A DNA stretch of 64,000 nucleotides from Thunnus maccoyii (lineage: Eukaryota; Chordata; Actinopteri; Scombriformes; Scombridae), in NCBI RefSeq assembly GCF_910596095.1, contig NC_056546.1:22906425-22970424 (forward strand). The letters are read 5' to 3'. Both the position numbers and the translations under genes were made by a program. Below, piece after piece: positions 21,343 through 59,725 of this stretch. A model generated the notes under the pieces. That model saw only the letters and a list, made by a program, of their open reading frames with translations. It was not told where the DNA came from and made no database searches. Within the stretch, counting starts at the first letter, position 1, and every line of letters starts with the position of its first letter.

Positions 21343-24300
21343 ATGAACCTAAAGCTCTTCTTCTTTTGCCTCTTCTTAGCCGTGCTCCTCATACCTGCTG
21401 AAGTATGTATTCACTATATATTAAACAGTGTTTGTGTAGCAATGAGCCAATGTACTGGCTATTATGTACAATGTTGGTTAATGCATGGTGCTGTGAATAA
21501 AATGCAGTAGAGTTTGTTATCAATGTTTAAAATGAATAATTCACTACATTTCTTGTCATATAGCTATGTTGCACTTTCAGAAATCTCAATAAAAATTTTA
21601 CTAAGCAATTAACTAAGCACGTATTTTTGGCAATATTTGTTTTCATTCAGCTGAAACCTAAAAAAGATAGTAGTAGTCAAGATCCTAGTCATCATGATCA
21701 TGAGCATCAGGGACCCAGGAAACATAAACATGGAAAACATGAGAAAAGGATAACAAGATTTAAGCACATCATTGAAGGTAAGTGGTTATTTTTATTTATT
21801 TTCTAAGTCATCATTTGTAGAACAATATTTGACATTTAGTATTCTGTAAGTCCTAGCAGAGCTTTACTGTAGACAATATCTCCCTTACTAAACTTAAAAA
21901 AGTTTTGTTGGGTAGTAGAGAGAAAGGAGGACAACAATGCTTTATATCTAATGGAAATGTATTTTTTTTAGACGTCTTCTTTGACATCACAGACATAGGT
22001 GATGATGACGACGACGATGATGATTACTCCGAATGGCTTTTTAAACTTCAAGACCCAGATGGTAAGAGAGTTAACACTCACGTATTCTGTCAGGCTCCAC
22101 AGAACAACACCGACAGTATCTGTGTAGCTTAACATGCTTTCCCTTGGCATGGCAGAATACATTACATTGGAAACCTCTCATGCAAACCTTTTTTTTCCCC
22201 CCTAATGTTTTTCATTTCACAGGCCAATGCGTCCCAAACCCTTGCGAGAACAATGGAGTGTGTGAGGAGAAAGGCAAGAGAAGATTCAAGTGTGACTGTC
22301 CCGCACCTTTCAGGGGAAAGAGATGCCAGAGAGGTTTGAAAAAAAAACATCTCCATGCTGTTGTTACAGACTGCTAAAATATGCACAATATATAATGAGG
22401 AAAATTGAATTAATAAAAAACCAAAACATTTTTTTTTTATTATTATCATCTCAGGTCCAAAAGTTTGTAGGAGAGGAACATGTGGCCGGGGTGAGTGTGT
22501 GCTGACCTCGACGCCCCCGTACTATGAGTGCAAATGCAAGCTGCCCTTCCAGCCTCCACACTGCACAAGTTGTAAGGAATATTTCTTTATCCAAACAAGA
22601 TAGAAGAACTCTTTTCAACAAGTGTTGTTATATTTCCCAAAAGCAAGCTCATACCGTTTCCTGTTTTTCTCCAAAGATACACTGTGTGAGCCTAATCCAT
22701 GTATGAATGGTGGACAATGCGTCAAGGATGGTAATGACTTTGACTGCGTGTGCCCTCAAGGGTACAGAGGACGTTTCTGCCATGTTGGTAAATACTTTTC
22801 TTTTCCCCAGCCCAATATACATGTCATTTAAACTCATATGCTTACTGAGTGTGATCTTAGGCCCAAATGACTGCTTTGTGGATGATGGAGAGTTATATCG
22901 TGGCAATGCGAGTGAGACAGATGATGGCGATGAATGCCTCCACTGGAACTCACACTTCATCCTGGAGAAAGGACTTGATCCCTTTAACTCCTTTGAGGAC
23001 ACAGATGGACTTGGCCGTCACAACCGCTGCAGGTCAGGTTATACTTCAAGTATGCTGGAGAAAGTAAATATGTGTAGTCAAATTGCAGAAGACATCTACA
23101 TGCTCACTCAAATGTTTTCCATGGCACAGGAACCCAGACGGAGACTTGATGCCCTGGTGTTTCTACAGAAGAGGCCGTAGGCTGCGGTGGGACTTCTGTG
23201 ACGTGGTAAAGTGTTCTACATCAACAGGTCAGCTTTAAAGCTTTACACAAGTTCTGATTGTAAGTGCAGTCAACCAAAACAGTTGTGTTATCTTGTGCAT
23301 GTGTTTTAAGGTGTGGCACCAACAGCTGTCCCCTCAGCCCCTGCACCCACTGCCCGACCTACAAAACCTGAACCTACAACAACCCCAAAGCCAATGACTA
23401 CCAAACCTCCCCCAACTCAGGCGCCCACCCAGGCTCCAAAACCTACTCAAGCTGCCTCCACTCTGCCGCAACTGTTCTCCAGCTGTGGGCAGCCTCAGCC
23501 AAAGAAGGTCATTACCCGGATATTTGGGGGTTTGAAGGTCCCTCCTGGAGCTGTACCCTGGCAGGTGTCCTTGCAAATGAGACGCAGGGGCTCCAACCAG
23601 CCGTACAGACACATCTGTGGAGGTGTTCTCATCGACAGCTGCTGGGTACTGACAGCTGGACACTGCATGTAAGCACAACCATAATGACTACAAATCATGA
23701 AAAGACACAAAACATTGGCTAATTGTGGAATAGCTTACACATGTTGACTTATTTTATGTGTTTGAACAGTGACCAAAGTAAGGAAATGCAGGTGGTTATG
23801 GGGGGCCTGTCTCTGGATTCGGATGAACCGACAAAGCAAACCATACAAGTTGAACAGGCTACGAGGCATGAGAACTACAGGGAGACTTCTTCAGCTGTTT
23901 ACAACGACATAGGTGACCCATGACTCGCTCTCATTTTATATAAAATAAGCACCGATATTACCAACAGTATTGGCATTTAACATTTAAATGAAAGAGTATC
24001 CTGAAAGCACCTTACCTTTGTATCTTGATCCTTTTTTGTTTGACTAAGAATCAAATGTCAAATAATAGCAGCTGTAATGATGTGCCTTAGGGAAACTACA
24101 GATTTTGTAGTCCATGAAGTAAACTCCAAAAACAGTAAAAAGTACAAGTAATGAAACTGAAGTATTTTATCATTTTGGCAGGCATTGTAAATAGGTGTAA
24201 ATTTAGAAAAATGTTGAAAAAGTCATTTTTGATTCTGCTTGAAACTACTGACTTTTATCTTCAACTGCATTTTCAAAGCCTTGTTGAGGCTGAAAGCTAC

Positions 24301-25074
24301 TAATGGAATCTGTGCCAATGAGACCCAGTTTGTGAAGGCAGCCTGTCTACCTGATGTCCAACTGCCTGATGGGATAGAGTGTACCATTTCTGGATGGGGT
24401 GCCACTGAGGAATGTAAGGCCACTTGTGCAAGCTAAGCTGCAGAACAAAAACACTAATTTTCATTCAGATTGTTTGATTTGTTTTATTGCCAGTTCAGGA
24501 TTGCAATGCTGTTTTCATTTAAAGGACCCTGTAAACATTGAGTCTTTATTTGATTACGCCCATTGAAATGAGAGACAGTGTTTATTTGGTAAAATCTCAT
24601 TTTTACCTGGTTGCAGCTGTGTTTGGTTCCAACCACCTGCTGGAGGCAAATGTACTACTGATCAACTCGGAGAAGTGCTCTGAACCCAAAATTTATGGCA
24701 GTGTCCTGGATAGGGGTATGTTCTGTGCTGGCTACCTGCAAGGAGGTGTGGATTCCTGCCAGGTTAGTGAGGAAACTGTGTTTGTATAAGTGCTTGCCAG
24801 TGTTCATAAATATTTGCATGACAAACTTACTGTATGTACGGTAAGTTCTTGAAGTAGTTGTGTACAGCTGTGCATTTACTATCTGGTCAGCTGTGTTCTC
24901 TTGTTACAGGGTGACTCTGGAGGACCACTGACTTGTAAGCAGCACACAAGCCATGTTATTTATGGTCTGGTGAGCTGGGGAGACCAATGTGGAAGGAAGA
25001 ACAAGCCTGGGGTCTACTCCCGGGTCACTCACTACCTGGACTGGATTAAGTCAAAGACTCGGGCATCTTCATAA
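21343..25074 (+). CDS. habp2: Hyaluronan-binding protein 2 (factor VII-activating protease)
   Basis: Secreted plasma serine protease, made as a zymogen and cleaved into two chains. Thirteen exons: 21343-21402, 21651-21777, 21972-22061, 22223-22333, 22455-22571, 22677-22787, 22861-23032, 23130-23227, 23311-23668, 23770-23912, 24279-24413, 24617-24762, 24910-25074, giving 610 residues. Domain order: signal peptide ([20 protein letters not shown]), His/Lys-rich segment, Asp-run ([15 protein letters not shown]), three EGF domains each with six Cys, and a kringle with six Cys ([11 protein letters not shown] to FCDVVKC). A Pro/Thr-rich linker and a trypsin-like domain follow. The activation site reads ITR-IFGG. 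The triad is present: His in TAGHC, Asp in DIALL (split across the 23912/24279 junction), Ser in GDSGGPL. Asp in DSCQGDS predicts cleavage after Arg/Lys. The domain order is that of HABP2; plasminogen activators and factor XII differ in theirs. The Pro/Thr linker is much longer than I recall for human. Confidence 0.93.
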
Positions 25075-25220
25075 GCAGCCTCTGTTACTCAGCAACATGC
25101 CAGCCAGTGTAGTCATTGTCACAAAAAACCCCTGAAATCTTCTGTACATCTAAATGTCATATTTCTTTGGTTTTCCCTAAAATTTTATTCTGATTTTAGG
25201 CCACGGCAATCCAAAACTAT

Positions 25221-25226
25221 ATTAAA
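25221..25226 (+). promoter_or_regulatory. habp2: habp2 candidate poly(A) signal (ATTAAA)
   Basis: ATTAAA lies 147 bases after the stop and is followed by a GT/T-rich stretch (tgtgtgtctctttatgcttttctgtgc, shown in part), as expected for a cleavage site. Confidence 0.5.
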
Positions 25227-25660
25227 ACTGAGATGTGTGTCTCTTTATGCTTTTCTGTGCCTGTATATTTTTTACTGTATGTCCTCACCCGGCCCAAGGG
25301 CGGAAGAATTCATAGAATTACCTCTAATCAGGATAAGGATCATAGAGTTATAATGCTTGATTATAAAACCACACATGGGAGTAAAACATAGATTTTATTT
25401 AGGTATTAGCTGCCCGCATCCTCCTGGTTTTTCATGAGGATGCCTTTTAACAAACGAGTATACAAAGTCACTACTTAAAGTCAAATAGAATAATTGAATT
25501 TTCTCATTGCTTCTTCAGATAGTAGGTATTTATGTACACAGAGGAAAAACAAACTGTATGCACAATAGTCTACAGCATAGTGTTAGGTCTCTTTCTCTCT
25601 CAAGAAATGCAGGGTCACTGTTCATGTTAGTTGGCCTTACTGGGTGTTTTGTTCAATGCA

Positions 25661-25812
25661 GGCCAACTTCGCGATGGACACTAACATGTGAGACTGAGGT
25701 CATGCTTGTCCTCCATTGTCTGGTGATCTGAGGGGACAGTTGTAAAAAATAACAAGCCAGTAGTTTACACACGGGTCATTTACTCCCTGAACTATATCAA
25801 GTCAAATATGAG
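25661..25812 (+). pseudogene. Decayed copy of the last habp2 exon
   Basis: The segment aligns along its length with habp2 exon 13 (24910-25074). Shared blocks are gtctggtga.ctg.gggaca, aacaagcc..g, tctac/tttacac.cgggtca.t.actacctg, and at.aagtcaaa. The GDSGG region is lost (ggccaacttcgcgatggac), and the frame has stops and small indels. It sits 0.6 kb downstream of habp2 in the same orientation, so it looks like a relic of a tandem duplication. No other duplicated exon was recognised. Confidence 0.75.
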
Positions 25813-26274
25813 AATTGTTTTACCACAGAAAAAAAGTGCCCCCGATACCACTTGATGAAATATTTACAGTATAATGCTGTATATGACAACTGCAGACACT
25901 AAGAAGGTATATACTACTGAAACATAAGACTAATACTGGGAAACTAATCAGTTACACATAAAAGAAAAAGGGTTAAACTTCTCCTCTCAGCTATAATTTT
26001 CTTATGTAAACACACCATTTCTCTCCTATGGGTGCTGGTAATGCATGATGTTGATGTTGTCTTACATTTCTCACAGAGGCACTGAAATGCCTTGGTCATT
26101 GGTTTTAGTTTTACTTGAGACACATCCAGGCATGGTAATTGATTATGGTTGTACAGTTTTTACAGCATGAGTGACATTTCCAAGCTATACTGGAGTGAAC
26201 ATCAGAATGAAAAAAAAAGATACAGACTTTGTGATCAGTGAATTTGAGTTCACAACACATTCATTCACAGTCAT
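25813..26274. other. Intergenic / TRIM 3' UTR region
   Basis: AT-rich sequence between the habp2 relic and the minus-strand TRIM stop codon. It presumably includes the 3' UTR of the TRIM gene. No exon was seen. Confidence 0.5.
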
Positions 26275-28439
26275 TTAGGGTAACTCTTTATCTCCCTCTG
26301 TGTTTACATGCCAATCCCAGGGGTCCTTAATCCAAAACAAGGTGAGAGGCTGCCTGTTCAGTCCATTCACATCAATGCAGGGGTTAAACATGGGGTAGAG
26401 AGGGTCTTTGCACTGCACACAGAAAGAGTGAAGCAGGGTCATCGCGTCTGCATTGTAGAATGACAGCTCCCCCTTCTGGAGATTTGCTAGTATGCCCAGC
26501 TTTCTGACTCTCCTCCAAACTGACAGCTGCTTCTCCTGGGTGTCATGGCATGCCAGGTACTTTCCGTCTCCATGGTAGATGCACCAGGATGTCTTATTCA
26601 CACCCAGGCCAGAGAGCTTTTGTTTTGGCCCATCTTTTTTATCAACTGGCCCAGTGGACACACCTATCAGCCAGTAGGGTTTCTCCTGTACGATGACCTC
26701 CCAGTAGTGCTGGCCAGTAGTGAAACTCTCCTGACCCAGGATGCTGTACTGGGAGTCATATGGCTGAGCGCTTGGAGCCTCACTGACAGGCTGCCTTCTC
26801 CAGTACACTTGTTTGCTATCCTGGGATATTTCCAGTTTTGGATGGGCTGTTTTGGAGTCCAGCGCAGGAGAACTTAGATCTGCAAATGAAAATGTATATT
26901 CTGTACACAACTATAGAGATAGTAAGGGTTGATTTTAAATTGCAAAATATTGGATTGTTTACTAACATGACCACATTCGTGGAAAGTGTTGGGACAGAGC
27001 CACTGTGAGGTCGTCCACTAGCCTCTCTACTGTTCTCAGCTTCTCAGGGTCACACAGATCTCTGTCTATTTCCTGGATAGGTGCTAAATCCAAAGGGTCG
27101 CTACAATCAAAACTGAAATCCATTAGGAGGCAAAAATCATACATAAAGAAGGCCATTAGAATATAAGAAAATAAATGACAAATATACTCACCAAAGATTC
27201 TGTGCTGTGATTTGCTGTTGAAAATCCCAGAAAACAATTTAGCTACATTTGTACAACACTTTAACATGATCCAAAAAAACCTTCATGACATCTAGCATCA
27301 TTATCCCACCTGCAGGAATTGCAGATCATTTGTTTCTTGGAGGAGTGATTTGCTGGAGGCTCTGAGGCTGTCTATCTCTTTAATCTGAGCCTCCATGATT
27401 CCCCTCTGGGCTTCCAGCCACTCTGTCATGCATGTCTCCTCTGCGTCTATGATCTGCATCATCAGTCGCTCATCGCCATCCAGCACAACACGGATCCTGC
27501 TGTACTTGTCTGAGATTCTCTCTCTGTAATCTGCAGCAGACTTCTGGGAAATTAAAATACATGATTTAAATACATATAAGTGTCAGTATAATCACAGTAT
27601 CTGTGAATTAAAAAAGGACATTTCACATTGATTGTACCACTGTTTGTGTATACAGTGACTCCAAGTCCTTGATGGCATGTTCTGCTTCACCTCTCCTCTG
27701 CAGTAGTTGCTTCATAGTGGTCTCTAACATGCTCTAAAGACAGAAGATACATCAAGCCTGTAGAAAATAAATATCCTGACAGAGAAATGAATAAATTACA
27801 GCAGCACTTACAAGAAAATCAAACACATAAAATGATAATATTCACCTTGAAGTCTGTGCAGGCTTCATGGAGTTGGGAAACCTGGTGGTTCTTGTGCATG
27901 CCAACCAGGACACACAAACAGCACACAGGGACCCTTTCCTCCATGCAGAAGAGCTTGAGCTCATCACGGTGCTCCCTGCACTTCAGAGACAGTGGATCCC
28001 CGGTCACCTCCACCACTGTGTGCTCCCTCAGAGCTGACCTCTGCTGGTGTAGCAGGGCATGAGCCTGGCACAGTGAGGCATCACAGGTCAGACAGGTCTT
28101 TATGGCCACCGATGGCGTTTCTATGCAGTGGTCACAGTGGATAGTTGAACATGGTTTGGTTTCCCCGGTTGAAGTTGTTGTCTGTAGCTTTGATGGTGAT
28201 GGTCTGTTAGTGAAGTCCTTTACTTTGGTTTGAAGGCTGGTGTTTATCTCCAGAGTGAGGTCGGAGGGGAGGAAGATCTGACACTCTGGACAGAAGAAAG
28301 GACCCTCATTAGACACGTCTGTGTCCCAGACAGCCTTGATGCAGGTGTGACAGAAGTCATGTCCACATGGGAGTGTCACAGGATATGTGAAGAAGTCCTG
28401 GCAGACGGGGCACTTCAAAGTTTCCTCAACAGTCCCCAT
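26275..28439 (-). CDS. TRIM-family E3 ubiquitin ligase (RING, two B-boxes, coiled coil, PRY-SPRY)
   Basis: Exons on the minus strand: 28439-27846 (594 bases), 27733-27638 (96), 27543-27310 (234), 27214-27192 (23), 27112-26967 (146) and 26879-26275 (605). They join without frame breaks into 565 residues. The 594/96/234/23 pattern is the classic structure of PRY-SPRY TRIM genes in fish. The RING is complete (CPVCQDFF, LPCGHDFCHTC, FFCPEC). Two B-boxes follow (CDHCIETPSVAIKTCLTCD and CREHRDELKLFCMEER..CCLC). The coiled coil spans the 96 and 234 base exons. The C-terminus has PRY (LDSKTAHPKLEIS) and SPRY (HYWEVIVQEKPYWLIGV, LSFYNADAMTLLHSF). Expected role: RING-dependent ubiquitin transfer to targets chosen by the SPRY domain, often in antiviral signalling. 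The exact orthologue is not clear: the layout resembles fish TRIM16/TRIM25-like or finTRIM genes. The start ATG is followed directly by the RING, as usual. Confidence 0.92.
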
Positions 28440-29735
28440 AGCTCTGCTTGCACCTGTTGTAGCAGCTCAGTGTGCACTGTGCTCCTGGCCTTCCTGCTCA
28501 TGAATGTTTCACAGGCCTCTTTTAGCATGCACACGCCACTCATGTGCCCCAGTGTCAGATTACTAAAGATGAGTTGATATCTTCCAGTCTGCTTTGTTTC
28601 AAACCATTGACTCTTAGGAGACCAAACACAATAGAATGGCAAAATTCCAACAAACTGGATTAAGATTAAATTGCCAATTATTTCTCCTAAATGCAGTACC
28701 ATCAATAATTAATCAAACAAACCTGAGTCTCTTGAGTGTGAAAGTTTATTCTTGACTTTTGGAACAGTAAAATAATGAGTCACAGCATAGTTAATATTTT
28801 AACACAAAGTCTAGTTACTAGCCTTTTCAGAAGCTTTCAACCACATCTCAAGGTCTTCATCAGCAAATGAAATTTGCTCCACCGTCGCAGCATGACATGC
28901 TACAGTATTAACTGGCCTTGATGTACAAGATGTGTCTATAGTACTTTATACAGTGTTAGTTTTAGTGTGTAAGTTAGTAAATTCGTAGTAGTAGTTGTTA
29001 GTAAGTTAATTTTAGTATGTTAGTATACTAAAGTAAAGTAAAGTATTCAACCAATAGCAGGTATATAGTAACATAGATTCATAGATGTGGTTAAATTTAT
29101 GTAATCTAATCGTTTATGTAATCTGATTATTTCTGTAATCTCAGTACTGTAGAAGTAATCAGATTACTTAGGCAATCGGATAACAGATGGATTTATGAAA
29201 GTTTTATCCATGTTTCGGATAATACCGAAAAAAATCGTTGAAACATTTTTAACATGATAGAAGACACGACGTCGAAATAAAAATAATAGAGTTCGAAGAA
29301 CAAAGTGTGATTGCACACATATGCAGAATAACAACAGTTGTGATTTGCGGCTACATGCAAATATTTGGATTTATACATTTACAATTGTAATTAGTTCTTT
29401 TTTTAGCTTATACTTTTAAATATGAATTATCAGTGTGTGTACTCTTCATCCTCCATTCCTGCTTGTGCTTCCCATAACCACACAAGTTAGTCCGCCCATC
29501 GAACGTGCTATTTTTGCGTACATTATGATATATGCGTAAGTCTCTATGAACGTCTCGAGAAAACCTACGTACACATCGTTCCTGAATCGGTCTCTGTTAC
29601 TAACGTGGGCTGTGGATGTGGCAGCGAGGCACCGCCAGTCCGGCTGACTACGTGTCTCCCCTTTGCAGTGCACTCCTAACTGTAGTTGTGCTTGGTTTCC
29701 TCGGTTTCTGACATTGCGCCGTAAGGAGTCCTCTG
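28440..29735. promoter_or_regulatory. Divergent intergenic region and putative aldh18a1 5' UTR exon
   Basis: About 1.9 kb separates the TRIM start (-) from the aldh18a1 start codon (+). The left part is AT-rich, with short tandem motifs around 28975-29050 (variants of gttagta and aaagtaaagta). The right part (about 29540-29735) is richer in CpG and GC. It ends in a donor-like ctctg/gtaagt at 29735/29736, which would make it the non-coding first exon of aldh18a1. The transcription start itself cannot be seen. Confidence 0.45.
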
Positions 29736-30309
29736 GTAAGTTTTGTCTTGAGTCCATTTTACACAAAAGTACAGTAATTAAGCTAACTTTGGTAGTTCCC
29801 AATGGCTAATGCTAGCTAACACTAGCTAGCCCTGGGTACATGAATGACAGCATCAACAGTAGACGCATAGCTACAGTCTTTTAGCCTCATTAACTGACTT
29901 GCAAACAAAGGGGCTTCACATATGTTAACGTTTTTATGTATATATGTTGTATGAACAGCACTTAGCCGCATGCTTTTTAGCTAGCAAGTATTTCTAAGCT
30001 ATGAAAACAACATCCTCTTCATTACTGGGTCAGTGTGTCAAGTTCAAGCAGCAACACTGCTGATAACATCAAGGAACATGATGCAAAGCTTAACAGTAAG
30101 ACTAAAATAATGTTGAAATGTATAACGGTCATTGAGTCTGTTAAGATATTTCATCTTCTTTAACATCTTAAGCCTTTGTGCATATAGCCAAACAAACAGC
30201 CTGTCTGTCATATGTAAAACCTGCTTATCTCAGGAGAGGTTATTGCACTGTTACAGTAACCTGGCACTGGTTTGTGTGTTTATCACAGTTGTCCCCAGGT
30301 GTCAGCACC

Positions 30310-36071
<5,762 letters not shown>

Positions 36072-36577
36072 ATGCCAAGTCAAGATAAGAAATGTTCAAA
36101 GGTTTGTGTCTGCCAGTGGCGCTTCAACTTTTAGCTGCTGCTTCATCACCTGTATTAATCCAGGTGCAGGAAACTTGCATGTAGAAGAGAGGGTACTTTT
36201 ACCAGACAAACATGTTTCTGGTTTTGTGAACCTGTGACTCAGAATCTGTTTTTAAATCTCCACTGACCTCTTGAAAAAAATGACTTGTTACATGACTCAT
36301 GAGAAGGAAATATAATGTTGTAAAAAGAAAAAAATGAACTAATTCTGTTATGTATATGCGACAAACCAAACAAAGTATACACAGACAAAGCTCTTTCCTC
36401 TGTAAAGTCATTTTTATAGTGTCAGAAATGTAAATCATGGGCCCAACTGTGATTTTCTAACTTATTTTTCTACATAAAAACTCTCCCTTGGTCTTTTTGT
36501 AATTTACTGTAAGTGATGTTTGTGCAGGATCTTGGTTCAGATTTATTTTGCTGTCCTTCCTTTGCGCAGATTATTTG

Positions 36578-36583
36578 AATAAA
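36578..36583 (+). promoter_or_regulatory. aldh18a1: aldh18a1 poly(A) signal (AATAAA)
   Basis: AATAAA about 510 bases after the stop codon, in an AT-rich 3' UTR (36072-36600) that has no other recognisable feature. A T- and GT-containing stretch follows. Confidence 0.65.
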
Positions 36584-36799
36584 TATGCTGTACAGTTCTT
36601 TACTCATGATTCTGTGTTTTATCTGCACCAAACTTAATACTGAAGAATCTGCATCATAATGTCCCTGGTTTACAAATGTATTTAGTGTATAATAATAATA
36701 ATAACAATAATAATGATAATAACACATTTCATTTGTACAGCACTTTCATTCATCTCAAAGTACTGTAGGCTTTAAAAACATACAACACACAACATAAAG

Positions 36800-37260
36800 A
36801 AAATAAAAGCCTTCCTGAATAGAAAGATGTTTAGGCCTGTTTTAAAAGAAACTAGAGTCTGTGCTGCCCTCAGATGGTTAGGAAGGCAATTCCACAAGTG
36901 TGGTGCAGCAGAGCAGAAGGCTTAATTTCCCCCATGGTGCGGACCTTGGCACTGGAGGCCTGGAGGAGCAAGCTTTTGGCAGATCTCAGGATGCAGTTGG
37001 AGGTTTGTGGTGTGATCAGTTTCTGTAGATGAGGAGGCGCATATCCATTGATGGATTTGTAGCAGGACTTTGTAGTCAACCCTGAAGGAGACAGGGAGCC
37101 AGTGCAATGAAAACAGAATTGATGTTATGTGTTGGTGTTTTCGCACTCTCATCAGTATCCTGGCAGCGCTGTTCTGAATGTACTGGAGCTTCTGCCAGGG
37201 ATCCCTGTGAAGAGCACATTGCAGTAGTCTAGTGTTGAGGAGATAAAGGTATGGACAAGT
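36800..37260 (-). repeat. Degenerate LINE fragment (3' end of a non-LTR reverse transcriptase ORF)
   Basis: Minus-strand translation, with at least one frameshift, gives HITSILFSLHWLPVSFRVDY, KVLLQIHQ and then INGYAPPHLQKLITP. This recalls the HITPVLxxLHWLPVxxRIxYK...LAPxYL stretch at the end of L2/CR1/Rex-type retrotransposon proteins. It is short, interrupted and non-functional. It lies between aldh18a1 and ate1. Confidence 0.65.
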
Positions 37261-37273
37261 TTCTCTGCATCTG

Positions 37274-37323
37274 ACAGGGTTAGATAGGCTGGTTTTAGAC
37301 AGGGTTAGATAGGCTGGTTTTAG
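37274..37323. repeat. 25-bp tandem duplication
   Basis: Two perfect, adjacent copies of acagggttagataggctggt plus tttag, at 37274-37298 and 37299-37323. Confidence 0.9.
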
Positions 37324-37494
37324 TTAGTACACAATGATGAAGACATTTGTAAACAATACAATGGTTCAGTTAATTTCTGAGGATACATAAATTATAATTT
37401 AAACCAACACATCTACAACATAAAGCCTTCCAGATGTGAGAAGGCTGGATGATGAACACTTTCAAAGCTACCACTCGTCTCCAACGCAACGCTG

Positions 37495-37580
37495 GTGACG
37501 TGTTACGTGTGGGCGGGGCTTGACATGCAGCAGTACTTGTCCGGACACCGGGCAAGCTGTCATCTGCCTGTATACTAAAG
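37495..37580 (+). promoter_or_regulatory. ate1: ate1 proximal promoter / 5' UTR
   Basis: The sequence just before the ate1 start is locally GC- and CpG-rich. It contains a GC box (GGGCGGGG, 37511-37518) and a half-CRE/E-box-like motif (tgacgtgttacgt). It has no obvious TATA box. This fits a housekeeping CpG promoter. Confidence 0.5.

Positions 37581-59725
<22,145 letters not shown>

Noticed and set aside
36870-37152. Possible small genes on the minus strand between aldh18a1 and ate1
   Set aside because: They are the frameshifted remains of a LINE reverse transcriptase C-terminus.
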